This document shows, one piece after another, positions 10,176 through 22,198 of a DNA stretch of 64,000 bases. This DNA comes from Plasmopara viticola. Its lineage: Eukaryota; Oomycota; Peronosporomycetes; Peronosporales; Peronosporaceae. The position numbers were made by a program, and so were the translations under genes. Under the pieces are notes generated by a model, which worked only from the letters and a program-made list of their open reading frames with translations, was not told the DNA's origin and did not search any database. The first letter of the stretch is position 1. Every line of letters starts with the position of its first letter. Location of the stretch: NCBI GenBank assembly GCA_001695595.3, contig MBPM02000020.1:744001-808000 (forward strand). The letters run 5' to 3'.

Positions 10176-12162
10176 TAATGTTGACGACCGCATAAATATA
10201 ATACAAGAGCCAATACCGTTCTCAGTCTGATCACATTTTACTTATTCTGATCACGTTTTAATTATTCTCTGATTTGCCAGCACCTATGTTTTCGAATACC
10301 TTATGTGTATATGGCCAATATCGGTACGGAACTCAATTTGGCTTTATTATGTAAGCGATATTGATGAGAATGCACAAATAATAGTGAGGTTATCGATTAG
10401 TTAATCACAAAAAATTCAAATATAAACTTGGTTACTCAACTGCACTTTCCTAATAGGAAGAAAGGTGCCACTCAATAAGAATGGTGCAGCGTGTTAAGGT
10501 AGATGCACCAATTATCTAGCAGCGGCGTGCTATCAAATTGACAGAGTTGCAACAACTCTTCCGTTTGACAAGGTCTTTCCCGACGCACAAGCACTAGACA
10601 CGGCTATACTAAGCATGAAGATGACTTTCCAAGAGTTCTAAACCTTGACTCTGGAGACAATTATACCAAAGAAAAATTATGTTTTATTTTGCGCCAAATT
10701 AAGCGAAAAGTGCGAAGATGGTTTGGCTGCTAAATCAAGTAAAGTGTAACGTGGCCTTCGATTTTGAAGTGAGATAGTCAATGGGGGTATCTCCGTACAA
10801 GTCCCCGGCTCAGCCACGAACTCCCACTGATACCTGCACCGCCTCTTAGGAGCTGATCGGGTTTTTGTCACCAATTGTACATATGGTGTGACGAAAGGCA
10901 AGTAGATGTTTTGGACATCCTATATGAAGACGGTGCTTATTTAATGATGAGTCAATATATAAATGAGTCTAGTACTTTTTTGTCAGCCTAACCCCCCCTG
11001 TTGTGTACGTCTATCTTGCAAAGCAATTCTTAGTAAGAATGACTACAAATCAAACTAGAGAGAAGTGATCCGATTGAAGCCGCTGAGATGCACTATTATC
11101 AAGCGTTGGACTCGTCAGCTCTGTTAAAGTGAGCCGGTTTGCTTGCGATACATTTTTACGGTACGCAGAAAAGATTACTACGAGGGCATGGAAACCAGCG
11201 TTGCGCGAGTGATAGAAAATGCGATAGAAATATCTTCGAGCGATGACGTTCATTAACTCTGCTTACCGAATCCAAAGACAATCATTGCATTCGGTCGGCA
11301 AAACATAAAAGTGGCAAAGTATGCGGTGTCATCTAGCTTCAATCGTACCGTAAACTAATATCGTTGCCCAGCAATAGACAGCCACATAGGATGCTCGGCT
11401 ATGTTTAATTTATCGGCCTAGTAAATCTTGGCTAATTGAGTTTTAGGAATTCCCGGCTCTGATGTATCTATATAATAGAAAGGCACACGAAATGGCGAAT
11501 TTCAGCGATCTTTACGCTAGACGTGAGCAAAATGTCAAATTTGTTTACTGATACCTTTTAGCGCATACGTGTCAAAAATGAGTGTCGGTATAAAGGCACC
11601 ACAACTTAGGTACATTTTGGCACGCGACGTTTAATCACACACCATGGCGTACATTCCGCGGCAGGCTTCGTATATACATATATATCGATATCTAAAGCGT
11701 GTAAAAGTTGTGCCACCAAAGGCAAAAAAAGTTCTCTCCTAACGCGATATGAAAAATGGCCGTGGCAGAGGTATGTGCTTGATGAAGTGATATAATAGAG
11801 CTTTGCTCATCACCCACCCAACATCTTGGATACTTAGCGACCTATCATGTGTCCCTTGTTTCGGGTCGTGTTACGGAAAAGCAAGGTCTCAAACGTGTGA
11901 CATTTAGCGCTTTGACAATCCTTGCCATTCTGATTACTTTGTAGCATCGGCTATGCAAGGTATCTGTTATAATCGCAGTGCAATAATCAAGCTATCATAT
12001 TTCATACAGCTGTTTTGGAGGGTTATTTGTATTACAAAGGTATCAGGGTGTCTCGCCATCCAAACCAGGAGACGGACGAACGTGCTAATGGCGACACTGT
12101 CTTGACTCGACAGCGCTTGCACACACTGTGTGATTCACACACAGACATACCAGGCCACAAGC
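10176..12162. other. Gene-less stretch
   Basis: About 2 kb without a supported gene. The longest frame (10677-10901, minus) has no recognised domain. No repeat with clear ends was found. Confidence 0.5.
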
Positions 12163-15100
12163 ATGGCATCTCTGCAGCAAAATAGTTCGTATTCAACAGA
12201 GATGGATTCGTCGAGTTTGTCAAAAGCCGATCGTCTCTCCGTTGACTTGGACATCGACGCTTCCAGAATGCCATTAACTGAGGTAAAGGACCATTACACC
12301 CACCTTCAGTCTCCACTGTCTCAAGCGCAATCCATGCGTCTACGGCTTCGAAAACAATTGCCAAGCAAACTGCCACTGTCAGCAGAGGCATCCGAGAAGC
12401 TCCGTCGTCGTGTAGCTCGTGTCAAAAAGAACAAGCATTCAAAAGAAGCACGCACCTTTAAACAGCACTTGCAATTGGCATTGCGTTTTGCCGCTGGCGT
12501 TCTAGTAGCAGGTGTCGTGCAGACGCGCGGCACAAGTCGGGAGTGGTTGTTTCTACCAGCCACTTACTACTTAGGAGGCCTCACTGTCGCTTCTATGATG
12601 GTCATTTATGCTGCTGCCACTACAGTCGGTGGTGTGCTGGAACAAGTATGGCAAATCGATGTTGGTGTGGCCATTGCGCTGCTCTACAATTTTGTCGTGT
12701 TCGCCTATGTGCCCATAACCCAAGGTGATCTCATGACCGTCTCGAGGAACATCAACGGCAGCACGTACTACGTCAGTCTACAAGACTGGGCGACGACGTT
12801 GCCACTCCTTGCACTCTTTACGTTAGTGATTTTCCTGTTACCAATGGTACGTTGCTTTATCATCGCAAGACAAAAGCTATTGTTAATGTGACTCGAATCC
12901 TTACTGGTAGCAAACGAACGTCAAGAAGTTCGCAGTTGGCACCAATCTGTACTTTAGTAAGTACAGAGGGTATTTAGAGCTTAGAAATGTACACTAACCA
13001 TAACGTGTGACAGCATTGACCCTTATCGACCCGATGAACCCAATCTTTTCAACAATTTTAAAGGACAATACAAAGGGAAATGCTTACTATGGCACCGACA
13101 ATTTGCTCAAACAGCTTGCAATCTACAGTGCTGTTGGCGTCGTCGGTACATTCATCGCGATCGCCATAATGGTGCTCCCATATCCAATCTTGTGCGTTGA
13201 CAATTTGCGATATTTTTTGCGCTATCAAGAATTCTCTCTCGCTAATACTCTAATTTTACAGTGCAATGCGCAAATTACAGCGACACATGGCGGCGTCTCC
13301 ACACGATATTCAAGACATTCTCAATTTGATCGTCGATTCGTATTGCTTTCGAGCCAAAGATATCAAAAAGATGGATTTTTTCAAGCTGCGACTCGATCGA
13401 CTGCTTTCCAATGCCCACGAACGGCACGCTACAATGGAATTGCTACTGAGTGACTGTGGGTGGGAGGAGGTCGTGGGACTCGGCGTGTGTTTCCACTTTA
13501 ACAAGACGGTGGCGAAACAGCTCGTTCGATTGTACGCCAATTTGCTTACCGACTTGCACGTCATGAAGTTTGCGATTGAGGCCGAGACTTGCCACTGGAC
13601 ACACGTCGTACTGCTTAAAAAGATGCAGACGCACTTTTACGTACTACAAGCTGAAATCAATGATCTACTTGAGGATATTTCGCTCAAAGTCGTTCAATCA
13701 TCGCGCAGTACGTAGCTCACCACCTTATTGATTGAAAAAATTCAAACTTGTCTAAGACAAACATGTCTTGTCATGTTTCCAGCCATGTCGTCGTCGAAAT
13801 TCACAAGTCTGGAACAAGCGTTGGAGCGTTTAATGGTGAACTACACGACGTTGTATGGGAACTTGCTTTCGGCCGAAGTTCACACGGCAGACGATGTGGG
13901 TCGAACCATGCCGCTGAATGTTTTTGTGTACTCGTTCCATGTCTTTGTGTGCTCGCTTTTGGAATTCGAAGGCAATTTTAATCGGAAAAATTTCTCGGCG
14001 ACCTATCGGGTCCGAAATTTTCTCAAATTGGCATGTCAAATCTTGTATCAGCCAATCAATTATCCTCGCCATTTAATCATCTTTGCGTTTCGAACGACAT
14101 TGGCCATACTTCTTGGCATTTGCTGTGCCACGTTTATCTTTGGCTTTAGTTCGACGGCTCCAACCGCAATTGCTATGGTTGCGGAAGACAATATTGGAGG
14201 CACATATGGCAAGACCGTGAATCGAGTGGGTGGATTAGTAGCTGGCACGGTCGTGCCGTCGATCTTCAGCTTTTTTGTCTGCAAAGTCTCGAGTGATTTC
14301 ATTTACAACACGCTCAATAACATTGTCCTTTTCGTCTGGACCGTGAGCTCAATGTATGTCTGGTTCTCTGGACGCTACATGGCGTTAGCTGGCATGACGT
14401 CGGCTTACATGGCTACGTCCGTTCTGCTTGACCACAGCTGTCGAACAACGTCGTCGTTCACGACAGTCTCGTACGCAAGCTTGACTCAGAATGCATTGGG
14501 CATTTTAATCTTGATGATTGTGGAAATCATCATTTGCCCTCGCAGTTCCCAAGGTTTGCTTCGCAGCAATATTTGTCAATTATTGACACAATACCAAAGA
14601 GTTTTTCACGACGTGTTTCGCCACCATATTGCGTACAGCCATCCAGCAACGATTTGTGCAGGGCCACTCACTGAAGAAAATGTCAAGATTGCAAATGCAT
14701 TGCTCAGCAGCAACAAGATTAAAGAGCTGAAAAACCAGCTGGAAGTGACTCTCCCTGAATTACTCAAGACACAAGCTACGTTCCTCGATGGCTCAAAGAT
14801 GGAGCCAACGTTTTGGAAACCGCCCTTTTCGACGTCCAAGTACACGAAAGTTTTGAACGTGTGCCAGGAACTGCTCGATCGAATTGCAGTGCTAGTAGAT
14901 CTCGTAGAGTGGCACGAGCAACGTCGAAGCAGTGGCAAAGATCGACCACTGAGACGCTGGCAACAAAGTCGAATTAATGACGAGTGCACTGCGGCATTTG
15001 CAGCCGCTCAAGGACTTTCGTCTCCGTCCTCTGCACTCGTCACAGAAACGGTGGATGAGGCCAACACTCATGACGGAAGTGCGGGGTCGCCCTCGCCATC

Positions 15101-16040
15101 ATCTTTACGGCCTCGTATGAGTACAACATCACCTGCGACAGCAAAAGCCATGTGGAGTCAAAGTCTCGCAGGTGTCGAAGCGGGCGTCGAAGGAGCGTTG
15201 GATACACTCGTGACGTTGTTTGGAAAAGAGTTTTCCGGCTCAACTGCTGAAGACCACGCCATCTACTTGCAGATGAAAGAAGCTTTTCGGATTGCGGATG
15301 TTCATCGTCACGGCGTTGTCGATGCTTCAGAGCTCAGTCTTCTCCTTGAAAAACTCATGCCCTACTCTGGGAGACAAGGTATCGAAGGCATGGAACAGTA
15401 CGTCGATGAGTTCATGCAATTAGTAGACAAAGATCGCGACGGCAAAATCTCGTTTCATGATTTCATGCAAGCTTTGAACGAAGGGTTTCAATTAGAGTTA
15501 GAGATCTACGACGATCAGCCACAAGTGCCACTGAGCGACGTCGTGACTGAAGCCAACAAAGGCCAAGTGTCGCCTGTGAAAAACTTTCGCTTGCTTTGTA
15601 ATTTAAATGTTTGGAGCAACTCGGTACCAACGGATACTTTAAACCGACAACATCACGTTGTAGTGGTGTCACCGCGCGCTTCGAAGAATTCTTCGGCTCG
15701 AACTTTGTTCAATTTTGTGGACACGTCACTTTTTGAATCAAAGCGTAGAGCAACCGCGGATAACGAGACGGGAGCAAGGTCTCATGCTCGACGTCAGAGT
15801 CGTTTTCGAGGCATGTCTTCCGCTTGTGAAAGCTCAGCTCTACTCAATGTGGAAGCTTTCACACTCACGGAAGCTGCAACAGCATTAAAGCATAGCTATG
15901 GCGAGTGTTTGCTGGGGTACGTTGACGATTACAGTCAACGCATTACGATGGAGGATTTTATTGTCATGAGCTGCGTGATTAGCGCTTGTGAAAACATTGC
16001 CGAGAATTTGACTCGCTTGAATACGTTGGCAGCTACGTAA
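12163..16040 (+). CDS. Five-exon FUSC/ArAE-type transporter fused to EF-hands
   Basis: I join five exons: 12163-12846, 12911-12956, 13014-13191, 13262-13707 and 13783-16040. Introns are 57-75 bp with donors GTACGT, GTAAGT, GTGCGT and GTACGT, acceptors TAG or CAG, and branch-like CTAAC (12993) and CTAAT (13241). All phases agree, giving 3612 nt, 1203 residues. The second exon is only 46 nt and is needed to keep frame. Two hydrophobic halves are seen: residues about 100-300 (QLALRFAAGVLVAGVV, VGVAIALLYNFVVFAYVP) and about 540-710 (LIIFAFRTTLAILLGICC, then NIGGTYGKTVNRVGGLVAGT, the FUSC/ALMT-like core). A Ser-rich linker leads to a degenerate EF-hand near 956 (DVHRHGVVDAS) and a canonical one near 999 (DKDRDGKISFHD). 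The family exports aromatic or organic anions; calcium control is inferred. A TAA closes it at 16040. Confidence 0.85.
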
Positions 16041-16177
16041 TTTGTAGATTTTTCTTAAGAAAGGTTAAATAAAGATAATACAGCAATTACGTATTTGTTA
16101 TAACCGTAAAATACGAAAGGCTCTTAACTCATGCACTTTAGCTCCAACATGTCTTAGATATTAATACTTCGGCTGCT

Positions 16178-16520
16178 CTATAGCTCTAGCTAAACCGACC
16201 CTGTGGCTCGAGCGGTTAGCCGTTCGACCAGGACCGGGAGGTGCCTGGTTTGATACCCATAGGATCCGAATTAAGGCAGCCGGAGATAGATCACTAAAGT
16301 GGACGAGCCATCACACCCGAGTGTGTGACTGCCCCATCAGAACGCGCCCGATTGGGTAGTTTATGTGGGGGACGCCCCACTGACCGAAAAAGCCCCATAG
16401 TGTAATGAGGGGTACGGAACCCGGTCCCGAAATGGGTTGGATTGCTACCAACATCCCGCGATAGTGACAGCTTAGTCCTAGCGCGTGGGTTCCGGTAGCT
16501 TAAAACTATAGCCTTAGCTA
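16178..16520 (+). mobile_element. tRNA-derived SINE with imperfect target-site duplication
   Basis: A pol III internal promoter is visible: box A TGGCTCGAGCGG at 16204-16215 and box B GGTTTGATACC at 16247-16257, 43 bp apart as in tRNA genes. No cloverleaf with a proper acceptor stem follows, and the unit continues for about 250 bp with a tRNA-unrelated body, so it is a SINE and not a tRNA gene. The flanks carry a diverged direct repeat, CTATAGCTCTAGCTA (16178-16192) and CTATAGCCTTAGCTA (16506-16520), 13 of 15 matching, which I take as the target-site duplication. The element itself is 16193-16505. tRNA-derived SINEs are known in Phytophthora. Confidence 0.75.
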
Positions 16521-19500
16521 CGTATATGATACTTCCATTGAAAGTGCGCATGGAGCAGTTTGCGCTTGTTCAAGTAATTAAGCTTGCGAGCTAAAGCACC
16601 GAGGCATGTTTCGTGAATAATGCAAAGACACTGGCATAAATGCTAAATGTGTGTATCTTTATCTCTAGACTAAGATCCGGTCAACAACAAATGCAATGAA
16701 AGTATGGGAATCGCTTCGCGATTTTAAAATCTTTACAGCCGTGTCACGATGTTAAGATGTCACGATGTCACGCCGGTTTTACCGGCATCACCGGGTCAGG
16801 GTGTTATGAATATCAACCATGGCCAAGCACTTGATGCATTTGACACGTCAGTCTACAGACATTAGGAGAGCCGACGGACAAAACGCAAGTGATGGTTTCT
16901 CTACTCGGTTGTCTGACCGATAGGCGTGAGCTCATCGCATCCATCGCGAAAAACTCTATAATTGTGACTTTGACTAAGGCTCAGTAAAAGATACTTGAGA
17001 AGTATGAATTCTTGGAGAAGAAGGACACAACCGCGGAACGTTAAGCGCTAAGCGGGTCTATGACACATTTGCAAGTGGAAAAGTCCGCTGGCAAATTTCG
17101 AAGCAGATACTTCAAGTACAAATGGCCGACCAGAGACCGTCCTGTCCGGTACGAAAGACAAGAGATAAGACGATGCTATTTGTAGTGCATTTGGAACTTC
17201 TCGATGGGTGGTCGATCAAAGCGGTACATGTGCTTTTTTAACCCCCCCTCGAGTGCCAGTATGCTACAAGGCCACGATTGCGGATAACAAGAAGGTGGTA
17301 GTGAAAGGTTGAGAAGTGATTTGACTAGTTAGTACGAAGCAAAAGCGTATTACTGTGATAAGCGTTCTCCATATAGTATTCTTTGACAGACTGTGCAAAT
17401 CGTGAGTTAAGAGCTTGATGTAGCATTAAACAGCTTTGAAAAGACCGAATCGGAATAGACGGTTGGCCGTACGTACCCTCTGAGCTGCGATCCAGAAGAA
17501 AAATGGTCTGCACAACTCGCCGAAATTGACAGACACACCACACCCACTTAACAAGGTACCCTGACGTAAACAGAGCATTTCCAGCTGTATACCGGCGATG
17601 TGACATCTGGTCCCGACTTTATGCGATAGATGCATAAGAAAGAAGTAGACGGTGGCAGCGCTTTCGGGCCTCACAATCTTGAGGACAAAACGCATTTTGT
17701 AAATTAAATCCGCACGGGTGTGAGGCAATCAACGAAAAGATCATCAAAGGGTGGGAAGGTAACTCTTGACATTTGTGGACGACTACTCGTTTTAAAAAGG
17801 AAGATGCCGCGCTAATGGATTTCACCAGGCTCTACTATAAGAAGCATAGCCATGTGCCTCAGGTCTGACAACAAAACGGAGTTTATAAGCAAAGCGGTGA
17901 CGTTGATCGGTACGCTATATGGTTTCATCAACATTGTACTCTGCCGTTACTCCTTAAAAACAGAAATCTTGACTGCCTGAACCCAGGCGAAAGGACTAAG
18001 ATGTCTTCAACACAGGATTTGGGAGCTATTTAAACCATTTTGAAACTAGGTTTCGTACCACTCAGTATTCTGTGGGGAGGCTTTTTCGGTCAGTAGGGTA
18101 TCCAGCCCACCCACTACTACTCACCCGATAAGTGCAGGTATGTAGGGTGATCACAATTTCGAGTGTGATTGCTCGTGCACTTAAGTAACGTATCTCCAGC
18201 TGCCTATGGGTATCGTGCCCGGTACTTTTCGGGTTCAAGTCGAGTAACTAACCATTCAAGCCGCGTGATTAGTGCCGAACGGAGTGGTAAAGAGATGCAA
18301 CGTTTTGAAATGGAAGAAGCTTAAAGTGTCTTGCATTGCAAGAGCGTCAATTGAAGTTGTAGGTGATGAAGTGGGTACGAGAGTGTACCTCATCGATCGC
18401 TTGACGAGTGCGCGGCATACGAGTGTGACACTGTACAAGCTTGATTTTGAGGTGAAGCCTACACTATAATACTCCGAGAGTCTAAATCGCATGGGTACGC
18501 TCATATCGAAACAAAAGTTGATATAGTCGGATCCTTAGAGGTTGGATACATGCTATTTGAATATGCTGAGAAACCTGCGGGATGCCGCTTGTCTATTCTG
18601 GACGCTTTTACAAGCAAAGTGAAAATCTTCGTCAGTTGGAAGAGCGTGAGATGAGCGGCATATACGAGACAGGAACGGTCAACACTTGTACCATGCACTA
18701 GTGTAATACAAGCGCATGGTAGATGATCGTTCAAAGTGTCGAGGATAATGCATAAACATTAGCTTGAAAAACTTGAGCTGGAGTAACCCGACTTATCTGC
18801 AATTATTGTCAGAAAGGTCGGCTATGCAAAGAGCTGGCTTTACCGTGCACCATCGACACAACTTAGTGGAATTGCATTCTTTGATGGAACGATTTTGGCG
18901 TGCTCACCAGCATAGTCGCGTGGTATGCGGGAAGTACGGCCTTTAGCTTCACGCAGATGTACATTATTGACGTATTTCTCCCGTGGCAAACACGAACTCA
19001 ATTGTTGTGGAGGGTGTAAATTGCAAAGTATATATAAGATCTTTAGCTTACAACTCCTTACCACCACTAGGCCTATCTTGTACCTGAGCAATGAGAATGA
19101 CTTATCATTCGGGCGAAATGTCACGAGTCGGTTTGTCCATGCGCCAAAGCACGAAATCACTATTGCGAGACATTAACATTTAACAGGTGGAGTATAACAT
19201 TTGACTTCGTGTTGGCAGTTTTCGAATTCTTTTAACCAATTTGCACATACTGTATCCTATTTTATTAGTTCCCACATGCTCTTGTTCTCGAAACAACCTT
19301 TCCAATTGACAAGCCCTTTGTGTCTATATTGCACCTTGCAAACCGCTCAAGATTTTTTCACGATGTACGTCTTTTACCAGTCTCTTTATCGATGACGATT
19401 GATGCGGCTTTCGACGGAGATCGCCTCTTGATCTTGTCTGGATTTGGCACACAATGCGTCAATTACTCGACATTAAATGCAGTCGCGACAATTTCGCAAG

Positions 19501-19559
19501 CAAACTCAGGTTTGCAATATTGTCGTTGGTCGTCTTGATAATATGGAAAGTTCCGGCAA

Positions 19560-21700
19560 GTTTCGCAGCCGATTAATTCTTCTAGTCCTCCGTGCCTTCT
19601 ACAGCCATTTTCAATGGCAAGTTTTTGGTATCCAGGAGAACTTTTTCTCCTTCTCCGAAGTCAAGCTCGGGTCGCTTTATATCGTAACATTGCTTCAGTC
19701 TTTCTTGAGCGGCGAGAAAGTTCTTTTGTGCCCGCTCAATTATTTTTTTGCGTTTATCCACAAACCTCTTGACATATTCAACTATCAGAACTTCTCGTGT
19801 CAAGCTAGAAAACTAGTTCTCGTTATCGACCTTCGTTTTCTCCCTGTGTCGATTGCAAATAGTAGTAACTTTGTCGAGAAACTGACGATTGTTGCATGTG
19901 CATGCTCAATAGTACTTAGATGCCTTGCCCAATCGTTGCCATGATACGAAATCATGCAGCGCAATGCGCCTTCCAGAATCAGATTTTGGTGCCTTGCTTG
20001 CCAGTCGCTTTGAACTCGTTATGCCTTTGTTATACCTAACTTGACTCCCGAATCAATTATATCAGCAATTCTCAAACATTCGACACAAATTAAAAATTTC
20101 TGTCAATAATGATGACTTGAGGCAATCCGTGGTGTCGTACGACTCCATCAAAAAATGATCTGATGACTTCATCGGAATCAGCCTTGGCGTGATTTTGAAT
20201 GCACTTTGCGCGCTTCGACGCTTTGTCTACGACCGTTAAGATGGCGTTAAATCCATTCAAAATTGACACGCCCGCAACAAAGTCTATGAAAACAACAGCT
20301 CAATATTCGTTTGGAATTGGGATTGGCATCAATTATCCGATCTTTCGAAGACTGCTTGATATCCATCGCACACATTCTTCGTATTAGGAAACGCGTTCCC
20401 GAACGTCTTCATAAGAGATGTTGAACAATTATACCATTGCGCAAGTTTGCATTGTGTATGCAATGTCCCAATATGAGCGGCACTGGTCCATCATGGTGCT
20501 CACTGATAATACTCGTGCGCAAGTTGTCATTAATCGGTACACACAATTGCTTGGTGTTGTGATCCGTTTGAGAACAAAGCAGCTTTCTGTGCACAAGCTT
20601 TCACTTTTTTTGCGTTATTACCGTCTCAAAATTGAATCCATTGAGTAGTTTTCCTGAAACTAACTTTTGGCGTTTGTATCCAAATGCGTGCTGACCAGTA
20701 CAAATTCAACACTGTGGACTTGTTTCGGAATGGAATTACAGTGTAATAGACACATTTCGATAGGGTGTATGTTAACCGAAAGTCTTCTTATCGGTAATGC
20801 TTGATCCACGATTCCATACGAGTTATGCAACCTTAATACCATAACAATGACTTCTTAGTGTAAAACTAATGTCAAAACACACATTATCGCATTTATTGAT
20901 TAATGGCAGAAGATTCTTCGCACCCGCACCAGGACGGGTAACGCATCCGCTACAACGTTCGCACACTTCTCACAACGTATGAAATCACGCCAACGTTGGT
21001 GCGACTTTGGAGTGATGTAACATCCACTAGCATGCAGAGGTGCGTATAGATATTAAATGAACGACCATGAAGATAGTGTCGCCATTTTTCCAGCGCAAAC
21101 TTGATGGCGAGTGCGGTGGCCAAGCTATCTCGTGTTGCCCAGGATTTTTTCAGTAAAATGCATTCAGATGATTGACTTCTCAAATTAATGAAATGTTGCT
21201 GCACCGAAATGATAATTAGATGCATTTGTGGTGACCCTGAACCTTTTGAAGAATTGGGGTAGCTTCAAAAATTAAGGTTGTTGCAAAGCCAACCAAACAA
21301 CCAAAAAAACTTGTCTTGTTCTGGATTATTGCAAGACATCTTTATTCGTTTACTTACTTAATGGTTGATGTATGAGTAGCAAAAATCACAGTTGAAATGT
21401 CGATAACGACCAGCGAGTCCTAAATCGCTAAATAGCTCTTTTGTGATTTGTGGTGACGCCATTCTATCGATCGCGGTGAGTGTATTTCAGAACGTCAATC
21501 GACGGTAGTCCAAGGACGGATGTGTCGGCGTCTCGCCTGGAACTCCACAAACTCGTCGCAGGTGGTCGATGTCGTTTGAAAAAAGTGCAAATGTAATCGA
21601 ATTTGTCAAACAGGAATCGCATAAGACGCGATCGAATAATACCAGGCGTTTTGGCTAGACCTATGAGGCTACACACCATTGATACATTTACTTTTTTGTA
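19560..21700 (-). mobile_element. Decayed Gypsy (Ty3) retrotransposon nested in the Copia element
   Basis: Reading the minus strand from high to low coordinates gives the Gypsy order. The RNase H region, about 21280-20950, has FRVTTNASNYHFGA and LATALAIKFALEKWRHYLHG. The integrase core, about 20250-20100, has ILTVVDKASKRAKCI, then FFDGVVRHHGLPQVIIID. The integrase C-terminus, 19803-19582, has AQERLKQCYD and FGEGEKVLLDTKNLPL. Order and motifs are diagnostic of Ty3/Gypsy pol. Stops and shifts break each block. Its position between the integrase and polymerase of the plus-strand Copia element implies insertion after that one. Boundaries are approximate and LTRs were not found. Confidence 0.75.
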
Positions 21701-21856
21701 TATTACCTTGAATCGATCGCAACCAACTTTAAATGATAATCTTGAGCCAAGTCAATGCCAGTGAAAACTGAGGGCCCTCACATATTGTCAAACAGTTTGT
21801 CGATGAGCGAAAATAAGATCTGCGGAACCCGCGTCTGACTATTTATATAGCATTGA

Positions 21857-22198
21857 TTAATTACCCAGCAAGTAGGAATAGTAAAACTTTCCAAACTTAG
21901 CCATTCCGAATGCTTTGGGATCAGTATCCTTCTCGGGTACTCCAAAAATATTCGTTACCCACCGCAAATTCGACACTTCAAGCCATCCTTTGCGCAACGG
22001 GTAGCCGTTTTTGTAAGGCTGTGTAATACAAGCAATATTGTCCATCGGCTTTGAGCTCGAAGTCTTTTTTTTATGCAATCCGAAGTTGACTGAGCGCTTT
22101 AAGGTGATGAATCCGACAGTGTGCCTAGAAACACATCGGAGGAATCTGCTTGCAGTGGCTAGGCAAACCCCGGCACCACATTTACATCCACTGCCCAT
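21857..22198 (-). pseudogene. Possible RXLR-effector relic
   Basis: The 113-codon open frame has no recognised signal peptide. Near its start it reads ATASRFLR, which contains an R-x-L-R motif, followed 13 residues later by a basic segment ending RSVNFG. Its C-terminus has KGWLEVSNLRW, FGVPEKDTDPKAFG and KFGKFYYSYL, a Trp/Tyr-rich helical layout loosely like WY-fold effector modules. RXLR effectors are secreted oomycete proteins that enter plant cells. The lack of a signal peptide and EER motif, and the position among dead retroelements, suggest a broken copy at best. The match is by eye and weak; a coincidental frame is quite possible. Confidence 0.28.

Noticed and set aside
12847..13013. 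A single 167-bp first intron in the transporter gene
   Set aside because: Donor and acceptor would leave the frame broken. Splitting it into two introns around a 46-nt exon restores phase at both joins with good splice sites.
16199..16275. Possible tRNA gene
   Set aside because: Box A and box B are present, but no acceptor stem or proper anticodon arm can be paired, and a non-tRNA body with flanking duplication follows. Called a SINE instead.
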